A stretch of DNA of 64,000 nucleotides from Erysipelotrichaceae bacterium (GCA_016280635.1 JAEEHC010000015.1:1-64000), one strand, 5' to 3'; shown: positions 17,502 to 26,312, counted from the first letter of the stretch. Notes: generated by a model not told the origin, from the sequence alone. Translations and numbers: made by a program.

Positions 17502-19163
17502 CTATATGTTTATTTCAATGATGGCGGGCAGGATCATGGGCTTTTTGCCAGTCTCTCGGAGAACGTAGCGGGCAGCCATTTCCCGCATCTCCGCTCTGAC
17601 CTCCATGTTGTTGAATTCTTTGCGGGTTGCCTTTTCCTCAATCAATTCTATGCACATCTTGGCCAGATTCTTGATAAGGTATTCTGAATCCTTGACATAG
17701 ATGACTCCTCTGGACTGGATGTCCGGACCGGCAATGACATGCTTGGTATTATAGTCAACGGCTATGCCGATGATGATGACACCGTCCGTGCTCAACAGTT
17801 CCCTGTCGCGCAGTACTGAAGAGGTGATGTCTTTCTTTTCCTCCTCGTTGATCAGATTCTCGCCGATGTTGTCGATCACTTCGGCAGTAGTCTTCAATCG
17901 GCCGTCTTCAAATTCAGCGATCTGGCCGTTATCGAGGATGATGATCTTGTCAGGGGTAAAGCCGATGCCGACCGCCAGATTGGCAGCGTTGACAAAGTCG
18001 CGGTACGACCCGGCAACCGGCATGAAGTAGGTCGGCTTGAGCAGGGAAAGGAACATCTTGATGTCCTCCTGGGAGGGATGCATGGAAAGCACCTGCTTGG
18101 CATCCAGCTTGACGACGTGGACATTGTCGCGGTAAAGCTCATTTTCCATGGCGCTGGCTTCCTTCTCAGCTCCGGAGACGGCCGGGGAGGCGATGATGAC
18201 GGTATCGCTTTCCCGTAATTCAATCTGTTCATCCTCACCGATTGCGATCCGGTACATGCCGTTGAAGACCCGTCCGCCAAAACCGGTTACCAGAATGACG
18301 CAGTCATCCATTTCGTTGCGGAAGCTGCCGGGAGCCAACAGGACATCCTTGGGTGGTGTGTAGTAGTTGTTTTCCGCGAAGATGTTCAGATAGCTGCGGT
18401 ATTTGCTGTCGCGGATGTAGACCTTTTTATGGAATTCTCCTGCCAGATCAAAGATTTCCTTGATGCGGAAATAGTTCTGGCCGTAGACGGTAATGACGAT
18501 CCTTCCCTGAGCATCCTCAAATACCGGACGCAGAAGGTTGGTTATGCAGTGGCGGGGAGAAGTAAAGCCTTCCCGGTCAGCGTACATGCTTTCGATCATC
18601 GCAACCAGAACGCCCTTCTTGCCGATATCGGCGATCTTGCCGATGTCAGTCTTGAAGTAATCACTGGTCATGTCAAAGTAGGTGACATATTCGCTGGCAA
18701 AGACGATCTGACCCTTAGGAGTATCGATGGCTACGCCGATGGCATCAGGAGCTGAGGAAGTCAGACCGAAGCTGGTAACGGTAACGCCGTCGATCACCGT
18801 TTCACCGCTGCGGGGCAGCCTGTGAAGGGTGTATTTGGTAATGTTGTCTTCCTTGAGGTATTCTCTTAAAAAGCGCAGGCATATTTCCGTAGCGTAAACC
18901 GGGACATTCAGTTCCTTCAGGAAGAAGGGAACGGCATCCATCATGTCGTCATGCATGTTGGTTACGATGATGGCTGCCACTTTATCGCTGTTTTCCTTAA
19001 GGTAGGAAATGTCGCAGATGACATAGTCGATGCCGAACTGCGAGACATCAGTTCTCTTTATGCCGCAGTTGACCACAAAGATCCTGCCGTCTACTTCTAC
19101 ACAGTAAAGGTTCTTTCCGTTTTCATCTAATCCGCCTAAGGCGTAAAGTCTCAGATTATTCAT
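17502..19163 (-). CDS. RNase J-like protein lacking most metal ligands (predicted pseudoenzyme)
   Basis: Full-length (553 residues) relative of RNase J: an MBL half, a beta-CASP insert and a C-terminal domain, colinear with RNase J (VICDISYLKENSDKV, PSQEDIKMFLSLLKPTYF, VDYNTKHVIAGPDIQSRG). RNase J normally degrades RNA 5' to 3' and cuts endonucleolytically using two zincs. Here the ligand motif HxHxDH reads NMHDDM (residues 69-74), the later NHSIPD position reads TSSAPD, HTGDF reads FASEY and PVHGEYR reads PVAGSYR. Only some ligands remain, so catalysis is unlikely. B. subtilis RNase J2 is a partly degraded partner of J1, and this may be a more extreme structural subunit. GAGGG precedes the ATG. 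The gene overlaps miaB by 8 bases. Confidence 0.88.
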   Translation of the reverse strand: MNNLRLYALGGLDENGKNLYCVEVDGRIFVVNCGIKRTDVSQFGIDYVICDISYLKENSDKVAAIIVTNMHDDMMDAVPFFLKELNVPVYATEICLRFLREYLKEDNITKYTLHRLPRSGETVIDGVTVTSFGLTSSAPDAIGVAIDTPKGQIVFASEYVTYFDMTSDYFKTDIGKIADIGKKGVLVAMIESMYADREGFTSPRHCITNLLRPVFEDAQGRIVITVYGQNYFRIKEIFDLAGEFHKKVYIRDSKYRSYLNIFAENNYYTPPKDVLLAPGSFRNEMDDCVILVTGFGGRVFNGMYRIAIGEDEQIELRESDTVIIASPAVSGAEKEASAMENELYRDNVHVVKLDAKQVLSMHPSQEDIKMFLSLLKPTYFMPVAGSYRDFVNAANLAVGIGFTPDKIIILDNGQIAEFEDGRLKTTAEVIDNIGENLINEEEKKDITSSVLRDRELLSTDGVIIIGIAVDYNTKHVIAGPDIQSRGVIYVKDSEYLIKNLAKMCIELIEEKATRKEFNNMEVRAEMREMAARYVLRETGKKPMILPAIIEINI

Positions 19164-20610
19164 TTTCTGCCCTCTTTTCGGAAACGTCGATCCCGTTCAG
19201 GGAATTCTTCATTCCTTCCGTTATCCTTACATTAATTATATCACCTACACGGGCTTTTTCGGAACGGAAGTTGACCAGTTTCTGCTGGCGGGTATAGCCG
19301 GACATGACGCTGCTGTCAGTCTTGGAAACACCGTCAACTAAGACGTCATAGACCTTTCCTTCGCACTGTTTGTTGCGCATCTTGGAGTATTCGCCAAGTC
19401 TGCCGTTCAGCTCAGCCAGTCGTTCCTTCTTTTCCTGAAGGGAAACATTATCCTCCATCCGGGCTGCCGGGGTTGACTCCCGGGGCGAGAAGATGAAGCT
19501 GTAGGCATTGTCATATTTGCAGTAGTCAACAACGCTGAGCGTATCCTCAAACTGCTGGCGCGTTTCATTGGGGAAGCCGACTATTATGTCAGTTGAAACG
19601 GCAACATCGCTCACACGGCTTACAATGCGGTCGTAGAGGTCAAGATACTGCTCTCTGGTGTAGCGCCGTCCCATTCTCTTCAGTATTTCATCATTGCCCG
19701 ACTGCAGGGGAAGGTGAATGAAGGGCATGATGTTTTCCCGGCTGGCAATGGCATTGATCATCTCATCGGTAAAGTCCCAGGGATGGGAAGTGGTGAAGCG
19801 CAGCCTGGCAATGCCCAGATCAGCAACTTCATTAAGCAGACCGGCGAAGTCATATCCCATTTTCAGATCCTTGCCATAGGCATTTACGTTCTGACCGATC
19901 AGGGTGATCTCCTTATAGCCGGCATCAATCAGCTGACGGCATTCCTTCAGGACATCTTCCTTCAACCGGCTGCGCTGCTGACCGCGGGTATAGGGGACGA
20001 TGCAGTAGGTACAGAATTTGTCACAGCCGTCCATGATGTTGACAAAGGCCTTATGGCGACTGGAGCGGATGGTCGGCATTCCCTCAAAGATGCTGCCCTG
20101 CTGGGAAAGCACTTCGATGCTGCGCTGATCATTGACGATGATGTTTTGCAGCAGTGCCGGTAATCTATGAATGTTATGAGTGCCAAACATCAGGTCAACG
20201 ACCGGGTGCTTTTCTACGATCCTGCGGGCCATCTGCGGTTCCTGAGCCATGCAGCCGCATACTCCGATGATCAAACGCGGGTTGCGTCTTTTGTAGGCCT
20301 GCAGAAAACCGAGCTCGCCGACGACTTTGTTTTCGGCGTTCTCTCTGATCGCACAGGTATTCAGGATTATCAGATCAGCCAGGGCCATGTCCTCAACGGC
20401 TTTAAATCCCATCTGTTCAAGAATTCCGCAGATCACCTCACCGTCCCTGACATTGGCCTGACAGCCATAGGTCGAAACGAAATAATTGAGGCCGTTTCCC
20501 AGGATCTTCTGCTCTTCACTTAGGACAACGGGGTCGCGGACAATCTCGGTACGGAAACTGCTGCTTCTGATACGGGCCTGTTTCTCATCAGGAAGTCTGA
20601 ATTCACTCAT
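19156..20610 (-). CDS. miaB: tRNA-2-methylthio-N6-isopentenyladenosine37 methylthiotransferase
   Basis: Radical-SAM iron-sulfur enzyme adding the methylthio group to i6A37 of tRNAs reading U-starting codons. The N-terminal domain has three cluster cysteines (STYGCQAN about C50, LNTCAIRENAE about C86, VCGCMAQ about C120). The radical-SAM motif CDKFCTYC follows at about residue 193, and a C-terminal TRAM domain (EGKVYDVLVDG onward) binds tRNA. 484 residues is full length. AAGGG lies 9 bases before the ATG. A terminator stands only 15 bases upstream, so expression may depend on read-through from the rny-ymdB-ferredoxin transcript. Confidence 0.97.
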   Translation of the reverse strand: MSEFRLPDEKQARIRSSSFRTEIVRDPVVLSEEQKILGNGLNYFVSTYGCQANVRDGEVICGILEQMGFKAVEDMALADLIILNTCAIRENAENKVVGELGFLQAYKRRNPRLIIGVCGCMAQEPQMARRIVEKHPVVDLMFGTHNIHRLPALLQNIIVNDQRSIEVLSQQGSIFEGMPTIRSSRHKAFVNIMDGCDKFCTYCIVPYTRGQQRSRLKEDVLKECRQLIDAGYKEITLIGQNVNAYGKDLKMGYDFAGLLNEVADLGIARLRFTTSHPWDFTDEMINAIASRENIMPFIHLPLQSGNDEILKRMGRRYTREQYLDLYDRIVSRVSDVAVSTDIIVGFPNETRQQFEDTLSVVDYCKYDNAYSFIFSPRESTPAARMEDNVSLQEKKERLAELNGRLGEYSKMRNKQCEGKVYDVLVDGVSKTDSSVMSGYTRQQKLVNFRSEKARVGDIINVRITEGMKNSLNGIDVSEKRAENE

Positions 20611-20621
20611 AGCTTTTTTCC

Positions 20622-20652
20622 CTTAAAAAACCAAGCTGGTTGTGCTTGGTTT
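20622..20652 (-). terminator. Terminator overlapping the ferredoxin stop codon
   Basis: Minus strand: AAACCAAGC / GCTTGGTTT with a 7-base loop and a TTTTTTAAGG tail. It ends 12 bases before the miaB start. Confidence 0.88.
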
Positions 20653-20827
20653 AGTCTTGACTAATTGCTTCTGCCGGGCATGTTGCGACACAGGCGCCGC
20701 AATCGATGCACAGATCCTGATTGCATTCAGCCAGTCCGTCATCGCCAAGAGCAAGGGCTCCAACCGGACAAACTTCAGTGCAAGCACCGCATCCAAGACA
20801 TAATTCCTTATTTACTGTAGCAGGCAT
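20651..20827 (-). CDS. 2[4Fe-4S] ferredoxin
   Basis: A 58-residue protein below the ORF-track cutoff. It contains two classical cluster motifs, CLGCGACTEVCP and CIDCGACVATCP, in tandem pseudo-symmetry typical of clostridial-type ferredoxins, with no extra domain. AAGGAG lies 8 bases upstream of ATG 20827. It follows ymdB by 33 bases and is ended by a terminator overlapping its stop. A low-potential electron carrier; a plausible but unproven client is the radical-SAM enzyme MiaB encoded just downstream. Confidence 0.95.
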   Translation of the reverse strand: MPATVNKELCLGCGACTEVCPVGALALGDDGLAECNQDLCIDCGACVATCPAEAISQD

Positions 20828-20860
20828 AATATCAACTCCTTTTATTCCTTACGGTAATCA

Positions 20861-21643
20861 TCAGCCGTTTAGATCAGGTCTGATCTGAATGCGTCTGATT
20901 GCCGTCGCCTCCTTTTTGCTTAAATCAATATCGCAGATGATCGCTGACAGCATTCCTTCTCCCTCAGCCACCGTGTATCTGGTGGGTTCAAGGCGGACAT
21001 TGCTGGCGATCAGTTCATCGATGTCCCGGCCGATTATCGAGTGATACGGACCGGTCATGCCGATGTCGCAGATGAATGCGCACCCTTCATGGATCGCTTC
21101 ATCCGCTGTCTGAACATGGGTATGGGTACCGGCGATGAGCTGGCACTTGTCCTTGAAGTATTCCATGAACAGATATTTTTCCCCGCTTGCTTCACCATGG
21201 AAGTCCACGATGCGGATATCGCAGGGATTCTCCTTCATCAGCCTTTCAAAGGCCGTAAACGGACTTTCGGAAACCTGGTCCATGAAGACGCTGCCGTAAA
21301 TGTTGAACACCCCGATGCTGTAGCCCTGCCATTGAATGATCCGGGCTGAGCGGCCAATACCGACCGGTTCCATGTTAGCCGGTCTGATCAGGCGTTCAGC
21401 CGAATCAATGAAGGTAAGAATGTTATCCTTGCTGAAGGCATGGTTACCAAGGGTAATGCAGTCGGCGCCAAGATCAACCAGGAAATCGTAGATCTTTCTG
21501 GTGATTCCTTTGCCGTGGGCAGCATTTTCGCCGTTGACGATCATTAAGTCGTAGCCGTATTCTTCCCTGAGAGCGGGAAGACTGCTTTCCAGCATCATCC
21601 GGCCTGGGCGGCCGACGATGTCGCCGACAAACAGTACTCTCAT
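20861..21643 (-). CDS. ymdB: YmdB family metallophosphoesterase
   Basis: Calcineurin-fold enzyme of the YmdB family; the Bacillus protein hydrolyses 2',3'-cyclic nucleotides and affects biofilm and motility programmes. Metal-site motifs are present: GDIVGRPGR, VNGENAAHGKGIT, TLGNHAFSKD, DFHGEASGEK and AGTHTHVQTADE. 260 residues is full length. It begins one base after the rny stop, the conserved rny-ymdB pairing, so RNase Y and this phosphodiesterase are co-made. Confidence 0.95.
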   Translation of the reverse strand: MRVLFVGDIVGRPGRMMLESSLPALREEYGYDLMIVNGENAAHGKGITRKIYDFLVDLGADCITLGNHAFSKDNILTFIDSAERLIRPANMEPVGIGRSARIIQWQGYSIGVFNIYGSVFMDQVSESPFTAFERLMKENPCDIRIVDFHGEASGEKYLFMEYFKDKCQLIAGTHTHVQTADEAIHEGCAFICDIGMTGPYHSIIGRDIDELIASNVRLEPTRYTVAEGEGMLSAIICDIDLSKKEATAIRRIQIRPDLNG

Positions 21644-21644
21644 G

Positions 21645-23198
21645 TTATCTGGCGATTTCGTTGGCTCTGGTTTCTCTGATGACCGTTACCTTGATCTGAC
21701 CTGGATAGGTAAGTTCGCTTTCGATCTTATCCTTGATCTCTCTGGCCAGCCGGTAACAATTGATGTCATCGACCTTGTCGGGCTGAACCATAACTCTGAT
21801 CTCACGTCCGGCCTGAATGGCATAACTCTTGTCAATGCCTTCAAAGCTGTTGGCGATCTTTTCAAGTTCTTCCAGACGGTTGACATAGTTTTCCAGCGAT
21901 TCATAGCGGGCACCGGGTCTGGCAGCTGACAGTGCGTCAGCGGCAGCGACCAGGTTGGAAATGATGCTGGTGGGTTCGGTATCGCCATGGTGAGAGGCAA
22001 TAGCGTTGATGACAACATCATTTTCGCCGTGCTTCTTGGCTACCTTGACACCCAGTTCAACGTGGGAGCCTTCCTGTTCGAAGTCAATGGCCTTGCCAAT
22101 GTCATGCAGCAGACCGGCTCTTTTGGCCAGCGACTGCTTGACGCCCAGTTCAGCGGCCATCATGCCGGCCAGATGGGCAACTTCCAGGGAATGCTGAAGG
22201 ACATTCTGTCCATAGGAATAACGGTATTTCAGCCGTCCGATCAGTCTGATCAGTTCGCGGTCGATCTTTCCCAAGCCAAGCTGGAAGACAGCGTCTTCGC
22301 CGGCTTTCTGAATCACTTCATTGAGCTCCTCAGTCTTCTTGGCGACAACTTCTTCGATGCGGCCCGGCTGAATGCGGCCGTCCTTAATCAGATGTTCCAT
22401 CGTCAGTCTGGCGATTTCCCTTCTGATCGGATCGAAGCAGGAGATGGTAATGGTTTCCGGGGTATCATCAATGATGAGGTCAACACCGGTGGCCTGTTCG
22501 ATGGCTCTGATGTTGCGGCCTTCACGTCCGATGATGCGGCCCTTCATTTCTTCCGAAGGCAGACCGACAACGGATACGGTCCGGTCGATGGTTTCTTCCT
22601 GAGAATATCTCTGAATGGCCTGGCCGATGATGTTACGGGCGATGTCGGAAGCGTTGGCCTTGGCCTTTTCTTCTTCGTCCTTAATATATGCTGCCATTTC
22701 ATTGGCGGTCTGGGTCTTTACAAGATCGAATAACTGTTCCTTGGCTTCACCGGCAGTCATGCTGGCAACCTTTTCCAGGACAGCCTGCTGGCTGTTGATC
22801 TTGTTTTGCAGGTCAGCTTGCATCTTATCGAGCTCTGCAGACTTCTTTTCGTTTTCTTCTAGTTTATCGCTTAATTGTTTTTCTTTTGATTGGACTTTTT
22901 CTTCTTTAAAGTTTAAAGAACTTTCGCGCCTGATGAGCTTGTTTTCCACATCATTGAGTTCCTGGCGCTGTTTCTTTATTTCCTTCTCTGCAGCAAGTTT
23001 CAACTCATATGCTGAATTCTTTCCGTCCAGGACTGCCTGTCTCTTGATCGATTCAGCTTCAATATTAGCTTCCTTTAGAATTAAACTAGCTTTTTCCTTG
23101 TTCTTGTTAAGACCAAGGCGGGAGATGATGACCATGATGATCACACCCGCTAAAATGCCTACAATGCCGCATAAGATGTAAGGCATATTTTCTTTCAT
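21645..23198 (-). CDS. rny: Ribonuclease Y
   Basis: Membrane-tethered endoribonuclease initiating mRNA decay in many Bacillota. Layout: an N-terminal membrane helix (residues 5-26), a long charged coiled coil (about 30-190), a KH RNA-binding domain with [11 protein letters not shown] (about 225-260), and an HD domain with the catalytic HDIGKA (about 363) and ASHHGD. 517 residues matches the family. GGAGG lies 9 bases before the ATG, and an extended -10 promoter lies upstream. In this genome RNase Y may carry most of the decay load if the RNase J-like protein in this window is inactive. Confidence 0.97.
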   Translation of the reverse strand: MKENMPYILCGIVGILAGVIIMVIISRLGLNKNKEKASLILKEANIEAESIKRQAVLDGKNSAYELKLAAEKEIKKQRQELNDVENKLIRRESSLNFKEEKVQSKEKQLSDKLEENEKKSAELDKMQADLQNKINSQQAVLEKVASMTAGEAKEQLFDLVKTQTANEMAAYIKDEEEKAKANASDIARNIIGQAIQRYSQEETIDRTVSVVGLPSEEMKGRIIGREGRNIRAIEQATGVDLIIDDTPETITISCFDPIRREIARLTMEHLIKDGRIQPGRIEEVVAKKTEELNEVIQKAGEDAVFQLGLGKIDRELIRLIGRLKYRYSYGQNVLQHSLEVAHLAGMMAAELGVKQSLAKRAGLLHDIGKAIDFEQEGSHVELGVKVAKKHGENDVVINAIASHHGDTEPTSIISNLVAAADALSAARPGARYESLENYVNRLEELEKIANSFEGIDKSYAIQAGREIRVMVQPDKVDDINCYRLAREIKDKIESELTYPGQIKVTVIRETRANEIAR

Positions 23199-23228
23199 TT
23201 TAAATATCCTCCATCATATACATGTAAG

Positions 23229-23257
23229 ATTTTATCACATAATTAAAATGAATACAA
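23229..23257 (-). promoter_or_regulatory. rny promoter
   Basis: Minus strand: TTGTAT (23252-23257), 17-bp spacer, TAAAAT (23229-23234) with an extended TGA. Confidence 0.7.
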
Positions 23258-23314
23258 AATATATTTGCATATTTGCGTGTTTTTGACCTGCTTTCTCCTT
23301 TCTTCATTGCCTGT

Positions 23315-23343
23315 AAAAAGTGCTGCCATGACAGCACTTTTTT
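23315..23343 (-). terminator. recA terminator
   Basis: AAAAAGTGCTG / CAGCACTTTTTT hairpin with a 6-base loop; A and T runs on both sides make it bidirectional. It ends the pgsA-cinA-recA transcript ahead of the rny promoter. Confidence 0.92.
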
Positions 23344-23375
23344 GAAATATAGTTCTTATGTTTCACTTTAACGGC

Positions 23376-24383
23376 CTACTCGCCTTCAGCGCGCTTTTCT
23401 GCCAGCAGCTTATGCAGTTTTCCGTCGATCTCCTCAGTAAACTGCGGATGCTCAAGCATGTAGGCGCGGACGTTTTCCTTGCCCTGGCCGATCTTTTCAC
23501 CGTTGTAGGAGAACCAGGCACCGCTCTTTTCAATGATCCCGTTATCAACAGCCAGGTCAATGACCTCGGAGACATGGGAGAGACCTTCGCCATAGCGGAT
23601 CTCAACAGTACAGGTCTTGAAAGGCGGAGCAACCTTGTTCTTGACGATCTTGATGTTGGTCTTATTGCCGATGATGTCGGAGCCCTGCTTGATCGGTTCA
23701 CCCTTTCTAACTTCCAGACGGATCGAGGAATAGAATTTCAGAGCCCGTCCGCCGGGAGTAGTCTCCGGGTTACCGAACATGATGCCGATTTTTTCCCTGA
23801 GCTGGTTGATGAAGATGACCGTGCACTTGCTGCGGTTCATGGCACCGGCCAGTTTGCGCATGGCCTGGCTCATCAGTCTGGCCTGAAGACCGATCGAGGA
23901 ATCGCCGATGGTGCCGTCCAGTTCAGCCTGGGGAACCAGGGCCGCGACCGAGTCAACGACGATCAGGTCAATTGCACCTGACTTTATCAGCAATTCAGTG
24001 ATCTGCAGAGCCTGGTCACCGCTGTCAGGCTGAGACAGGATCAGATCATCGATGTCAACACCCAGTTTCTTGGCATACATAGGGTCAATCGCGTTCTCAG
24101 CATCTATGAAGGCCGCCTTGCCTCCGCTCTTCTGAATTTCGGCAATGGCATGCAGGGCCAAAGTCGTCTTGCCGCTGCTTTCCGGGCCGTATATTTCGAT
24201 GATCCTGCCCCGGGGATAACCGCCAATGCCCAAAGCCTGGTCGATCAGTAATGATCCGGAGCTGATCGCGTCTTCTTCTACCTTGACACTGTCACCAAGG
24301 CGCATGATGGCGCCTTTGCCGTAGGTCTTTTCAATTTCCTTAATGGTATCGGCCAATGCTTCGTTTCTGTCTTTTTCAGCCAT
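23376..24383 (-). CDS. recA: Recombinase RecA
   Basis: ATP-dependent strand-exchange protein for recombination and SOS induction. Walker [14 protein letters not shown] (about residue 64), [12 protein letters not shown], the L2 loop region with [20 protein letters not shown], and the C-terminal domain are all present; 335 residues is normal. It overlaps cinA by 8 bases and so belongs to the pgsA-cinA-recA operon. I looked for and did not see a LexA-type GAAC-N4-GTTC box near the operon promoter, so SOS control is not evident from sequence. Confidence 0.98.
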   Translation of the reverse strand: MAEKDRNEALADTIKEIEKTYGKGAIMRLGDSVKVEEDAISSGSLLIDQALGIGGYPRGRIIEIYGPESSGKTTLALHAIAEIQKSGGKAAFIDAENAIDPMYAKKLGVDIDDLILSQPDSGDQALQITELLIKSGAIDLIVVDSVAALVPQAELDGTIGDSSIGLQARLMSQAMRKLAGAMNRSKCTVIFINQLREKIGIMFGNPETTPGGRALKFYSSIRLEVRKGEPIKQGSDIIGNKTNIKIVKNKVAPPFKTCTVEIRYGEGLSHVSEVIDLAVDNGIIEKSGAWFSYNGEKIGQGKENVRAYMLEHPQFTEEIDGKLHKLLAEKRAEGE

Positions 24384-24864
24384 CTTGTTCTTCCTCCAAA
24401 TGATATTCTTTGTTCAGTAGCTCCATAAGTCTTGCGCCGGTAAGTTCTACGATCCTTAAGCGCAGCTCGTTGCGGGGCAGATCGATGAGATCCTCAAATT
24501 CATGTACTTCGCCCTTAATGGCGATGCAGGTATATACAAGCCCCTTCGGCTTGCCTTCAAGGGTGTCCGGACCGGCATTGCCGGTAAAGGATACGCCGAT
24601 GTCGGTATGGAATATGCCGGCTACGTTTTGGGCCATTTCTCTGGCCGTCTGGCTGGAAACGACACCATAATCGTCAACAGTCTTCTGGCAAACACCAGCA
24701 ACATTGACCTTTATCTCATTCCAGTAGGTCACCAGCCCGCCTTTGAAGACGGCGCTGACGCCCGGTACTGAAGTCAGCGAAGCACTGAACAGTCCTCCAG
24801 TCAATGATTCGCATGAGGACAACGTAAATCCTAAATCAATAAGCTTTTTTACCAACAGATCCAC
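24376..24864 (-). CDS. cinA: CinA C-terminal domain protein (PncC-like NMN amidohydrolase)
   Basis: 162-residue protein containing only the C-terminal CinA (PncC) domain, which deamidates nicotinamide mononucleotide in characterised homologues. Motifs are [46 protein letters not shown] and [10 protein letters not shown]. The N-terminal MoeA-like half of full-length CinA, usual in the pgsA-cinA-recA cluster of Bacillota, is absent. GTG start at 24864 directly abuts the pgsA stop. It overlaps recA. Whether it keeps the competence-linked role proposed for cinA in naturally transformable species is unknown. Confidence 0.9.
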   Translation of the reverse strand: MDLLVKKLIDLGFTLSSCESLTGGLFSASLTSVPGVSAVFKGGLVTYWNEIKVNVAGVCQKTVDDYGVVSSQTAREMAQNVAGIFHTDIGVSFTGNAGPDTLEGKPKGLVYTCIAIKGEVHEFEDLIDLPRNELRLRIVELTGARLMELLNKEYHLEEEQDG

Positions 24865-25458
24865 TTATTTGCTCTCCCAGATATAGGTCTTGGCCTGGTT
24901 ATAATAGGATACTCCGGAAGCCAGGGAGATAAAAGTGGAAAACCACAGCATGATGTCAGCCATTGGAATGTTGATGAACTGGAAAGGAATGTTGTTGAGC
25001 AGTATCACGATGATGCAGATCATCTGGGCAACGGTCTTGATCTTGCCAAGCATCCGGGCACTGATGACGATGTTGCGGCTGGAAGCAATCAGCCTGATGC
25101 CGTCAACGACAATGTCTCGCCAGACCATGATCAGTACCGGAACGGCGGAGATAAGGTTCTCGGCGGAAAACAGAATGAACATCGTGGTAGTAAGACACTT
25201 GTCAGCGATCGGGTCAGCGAACTTTCCAAAAGTCGTAACCTGATTGTTCAGCCGGGCCAGAAAGCCATCCAGGAAATCGGAAACCGAACCGATTACAAAC
25301 AGGACCAGTACGATGATGTTTTTAAGCGAAAGGCTCAGATAACCGATGTGATAACTCGGCAGATTGATGCCAATCTGCGCATATGGGAATACCCAGATCA
25401 ATACGATGATGGGAATTAATATCAGTCTGAATAAGGTCAGCTTATTTGGTAAATTCAT
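24865..25458 (-). CDS. pgsA: CDP-diacylglycerol-glycerol-3-phosphate 3-phosphatidyltransferase
   Basis: Makes phosphatidylglycerophosphate, the committed step to phosphatidylglycerol. A CDP-alcohol phosphatidyltransferase motif, DFLDGFLARLNNQVTTFGKFADPIAD in part, is present, with about five membrane segments. The track start (25488) lies upstream of a TATAAT promoter box, so I use ATG 25458, which follows AGGTG and gives MNLPNKLTLFRL, the usual PgsA beginning (197 residues). First gene of pgsA-cinA-recA. Confidence 0.95.
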   Translation of the reverse strand: MNLPNKLTLFRLILIPIIVLIWVFPYAQIGINLPSYHIGYLSLSLKNIIVLVLFVIGSVSDFLDGFLARLNNQVTTFGKFADPIADKCLTTTMFILFSAENLISAVPVLIMVWRDIVVDGIRLIASSRNIVISARMLGKIKTVAQMICIIVILLNNIPFQFINIPMADIMLWFSTFISLASGVSYYNQAKTYIWESK

Positions 25459-25476
25459 AGTTTTCACCTCGCAGAC

Positions 25477-25487
25477 ATTATAGCACA
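25477..25487 (-). promoter_or_regulatory. pgsA-cinA-recA promoter (extended -10)
   Basis: Minus strand TGTGCTATAAT, 18 bases before the pgsA ATG; predicted leader about 12 nt. The -35 is poor, as expected for extended -10 promoters. The block from here to the ribosome binding site nearly repeats that of cvpA. Confidence 0.8.
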
Positions 25488-25546
25488 TCCATCCGCATAA
25501 TCATAATAGCATTGACTTTACTTTATTTCAAGTTATGCATGATCCT

Positions 25547-25572
25547 GTAAAAAAGGACACCTGAGTGTCCTT
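25547..25572 (-). terminator. rnpB terminator
   Basis: AAGGACAC / GTGTCCTT stem with a 4-base loop and a T-rich minus-strand tail (TTTTTTAC), directly after the RNase P RNA. Confidence 0.92.
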
Positions 25573-25918
25573 AAACTTAACTAACTGGTAAGCCATGTTC
25601 TGTCCTTGCTGAGCAAGGGGCAATCATTTATCTACGCTTGCGCGTCCCTGGCCGCTTCATTTCGCGGTTTCGGATTCCCCTACCAAAATTTGGGTTTCTC
25701 ACTTATGGGGTTTACATCGTTCCACTTCAACCGTTTCCGGAAGAACTTCGTCACTGTTGCACTTTACGGTCCGCCACCATGGATTGCTCTTTAGGTATGG
25801 TTACCGCCGTCGGCGCCTGGCCTTATTTATTAAGCCAGCATAATCGTTACTGCCATCGCAGGCAGTGTGAGCATGGACTTTCCTCTACCCTGAAGGGCAG
25901 CGATTGCCTTGTTAGTTA
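25573..25918 (-). ncRNA. rnpB: RNase P RNA, type B
   Basis: Catalytic RNA that trims tRNA 5' leaders. On the minus strand the conserved blocks are GAGGAAAGTCCATGCTC near the 5' end, ACAGTGACGAAG, GAAACCCAAATTTTGGTAGG, AGATAAATGATTGCC and the 3' ACAGAACATGGCTTAC; these follow the Bacillus-type order. Helix P1 pairs TAACTAAC (25911-25918) with GTTAGTTA (25578-25585), so the 5' end includes the gpsB stop codon. A possible TATTTA -10 lies inside the end of gpsB. The gpsB-rnpB order is also seen in Bacillus. Ends are approximate to a few bases. ORFs called across it (25606-25794, 25638-25976) are artefacts. Confidence 0.97.
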
Positions 25919-26266
25919 TTTACGGTTAAATACTTCCTGTTCGAGTCTGGCAATGCGGCGCAGGATGTCAACCTGAGAAAGGTTGGCTACGACCGGAGCC
26001 GGCTGCTCATTGGCGTTCTTGGTCTCCGCTTCCTTGAGCCGGCTTTCCAGATCCATGACCTTGGTTTTCAGGGTGTCAACGGTCTGCTGGGCATTCCCCA
26101 GTTTTTCCTGCAGATTCTTGATCTCCAGCTCATAACTGTCATAGTCCTTGACGATCAGGTCAAGAAACTGATCGACTTCAATCGGCGAATAGCCCTTGAA
26201 TTCAACCTCAAATTCCTTATTCAGTATGGTTTCAATACTAAGATTCATATCTCTAGGCATTATCAT
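25916..26266 (-). CDS. gpsB: Cell-division regulator GpsB (DivIVA family)
   Basis: Cytosolic coiled-coil adaptor coordinating penicillin-binding proteins and division. The N-terminal DivIVA domain has ILNKEFEVEFKGYSPIEVDQFLD, then a coiled coil (about residues 40-85), a proline-rich linker and the GpsB-specific C-terminal VDILRRIARLEQEVF that trimerises. 116 residues is typical. AAAGGGGTG precedes the ATG. It has its own consensus-like promoter and its stop codon overlaps helix P1 of rnpB. Confidence 0.94.
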   Translation of the reverse strand: MIMPRDMNLSIETILNKEFEVEFKGYSPIEVDQFLDLIVKDYDSYELEIKNLQEKLGNAQQTVDTLKTKVMDLESRLKEAETKNANEQPAPVVANLSQVDILRRIARLEQEVFNRK

Positions 26267-26283
26267 TCACACCCCTTTAATTC

Positions 26284-26312
26284 ATTTTATGCAATAATGA
26301 AACAATTTACAA
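26284..26312 (-). promoter_or_regulatory. gpsB promoter
   Basis: Minus strand: TTGTAA (26307-26312), 17-bp spacer, TAAAAT (26284-26289), 18 bases upstream of the gpsB start. Confidence 0.75.

Noticed and set aside
25489-25560. SOS (LexA) box upstream of pgsA-cinA-recA
   Set aside because: I searched for GAAC-N4-GTTC-like dyads near the promoter and saw none.
25606-25976. ORFs of 62 and 112 residues around rnpB
   Set aside because: They lie on the opposite strand of RNase P RNA; the conserved RNA blocks explain the sequence.
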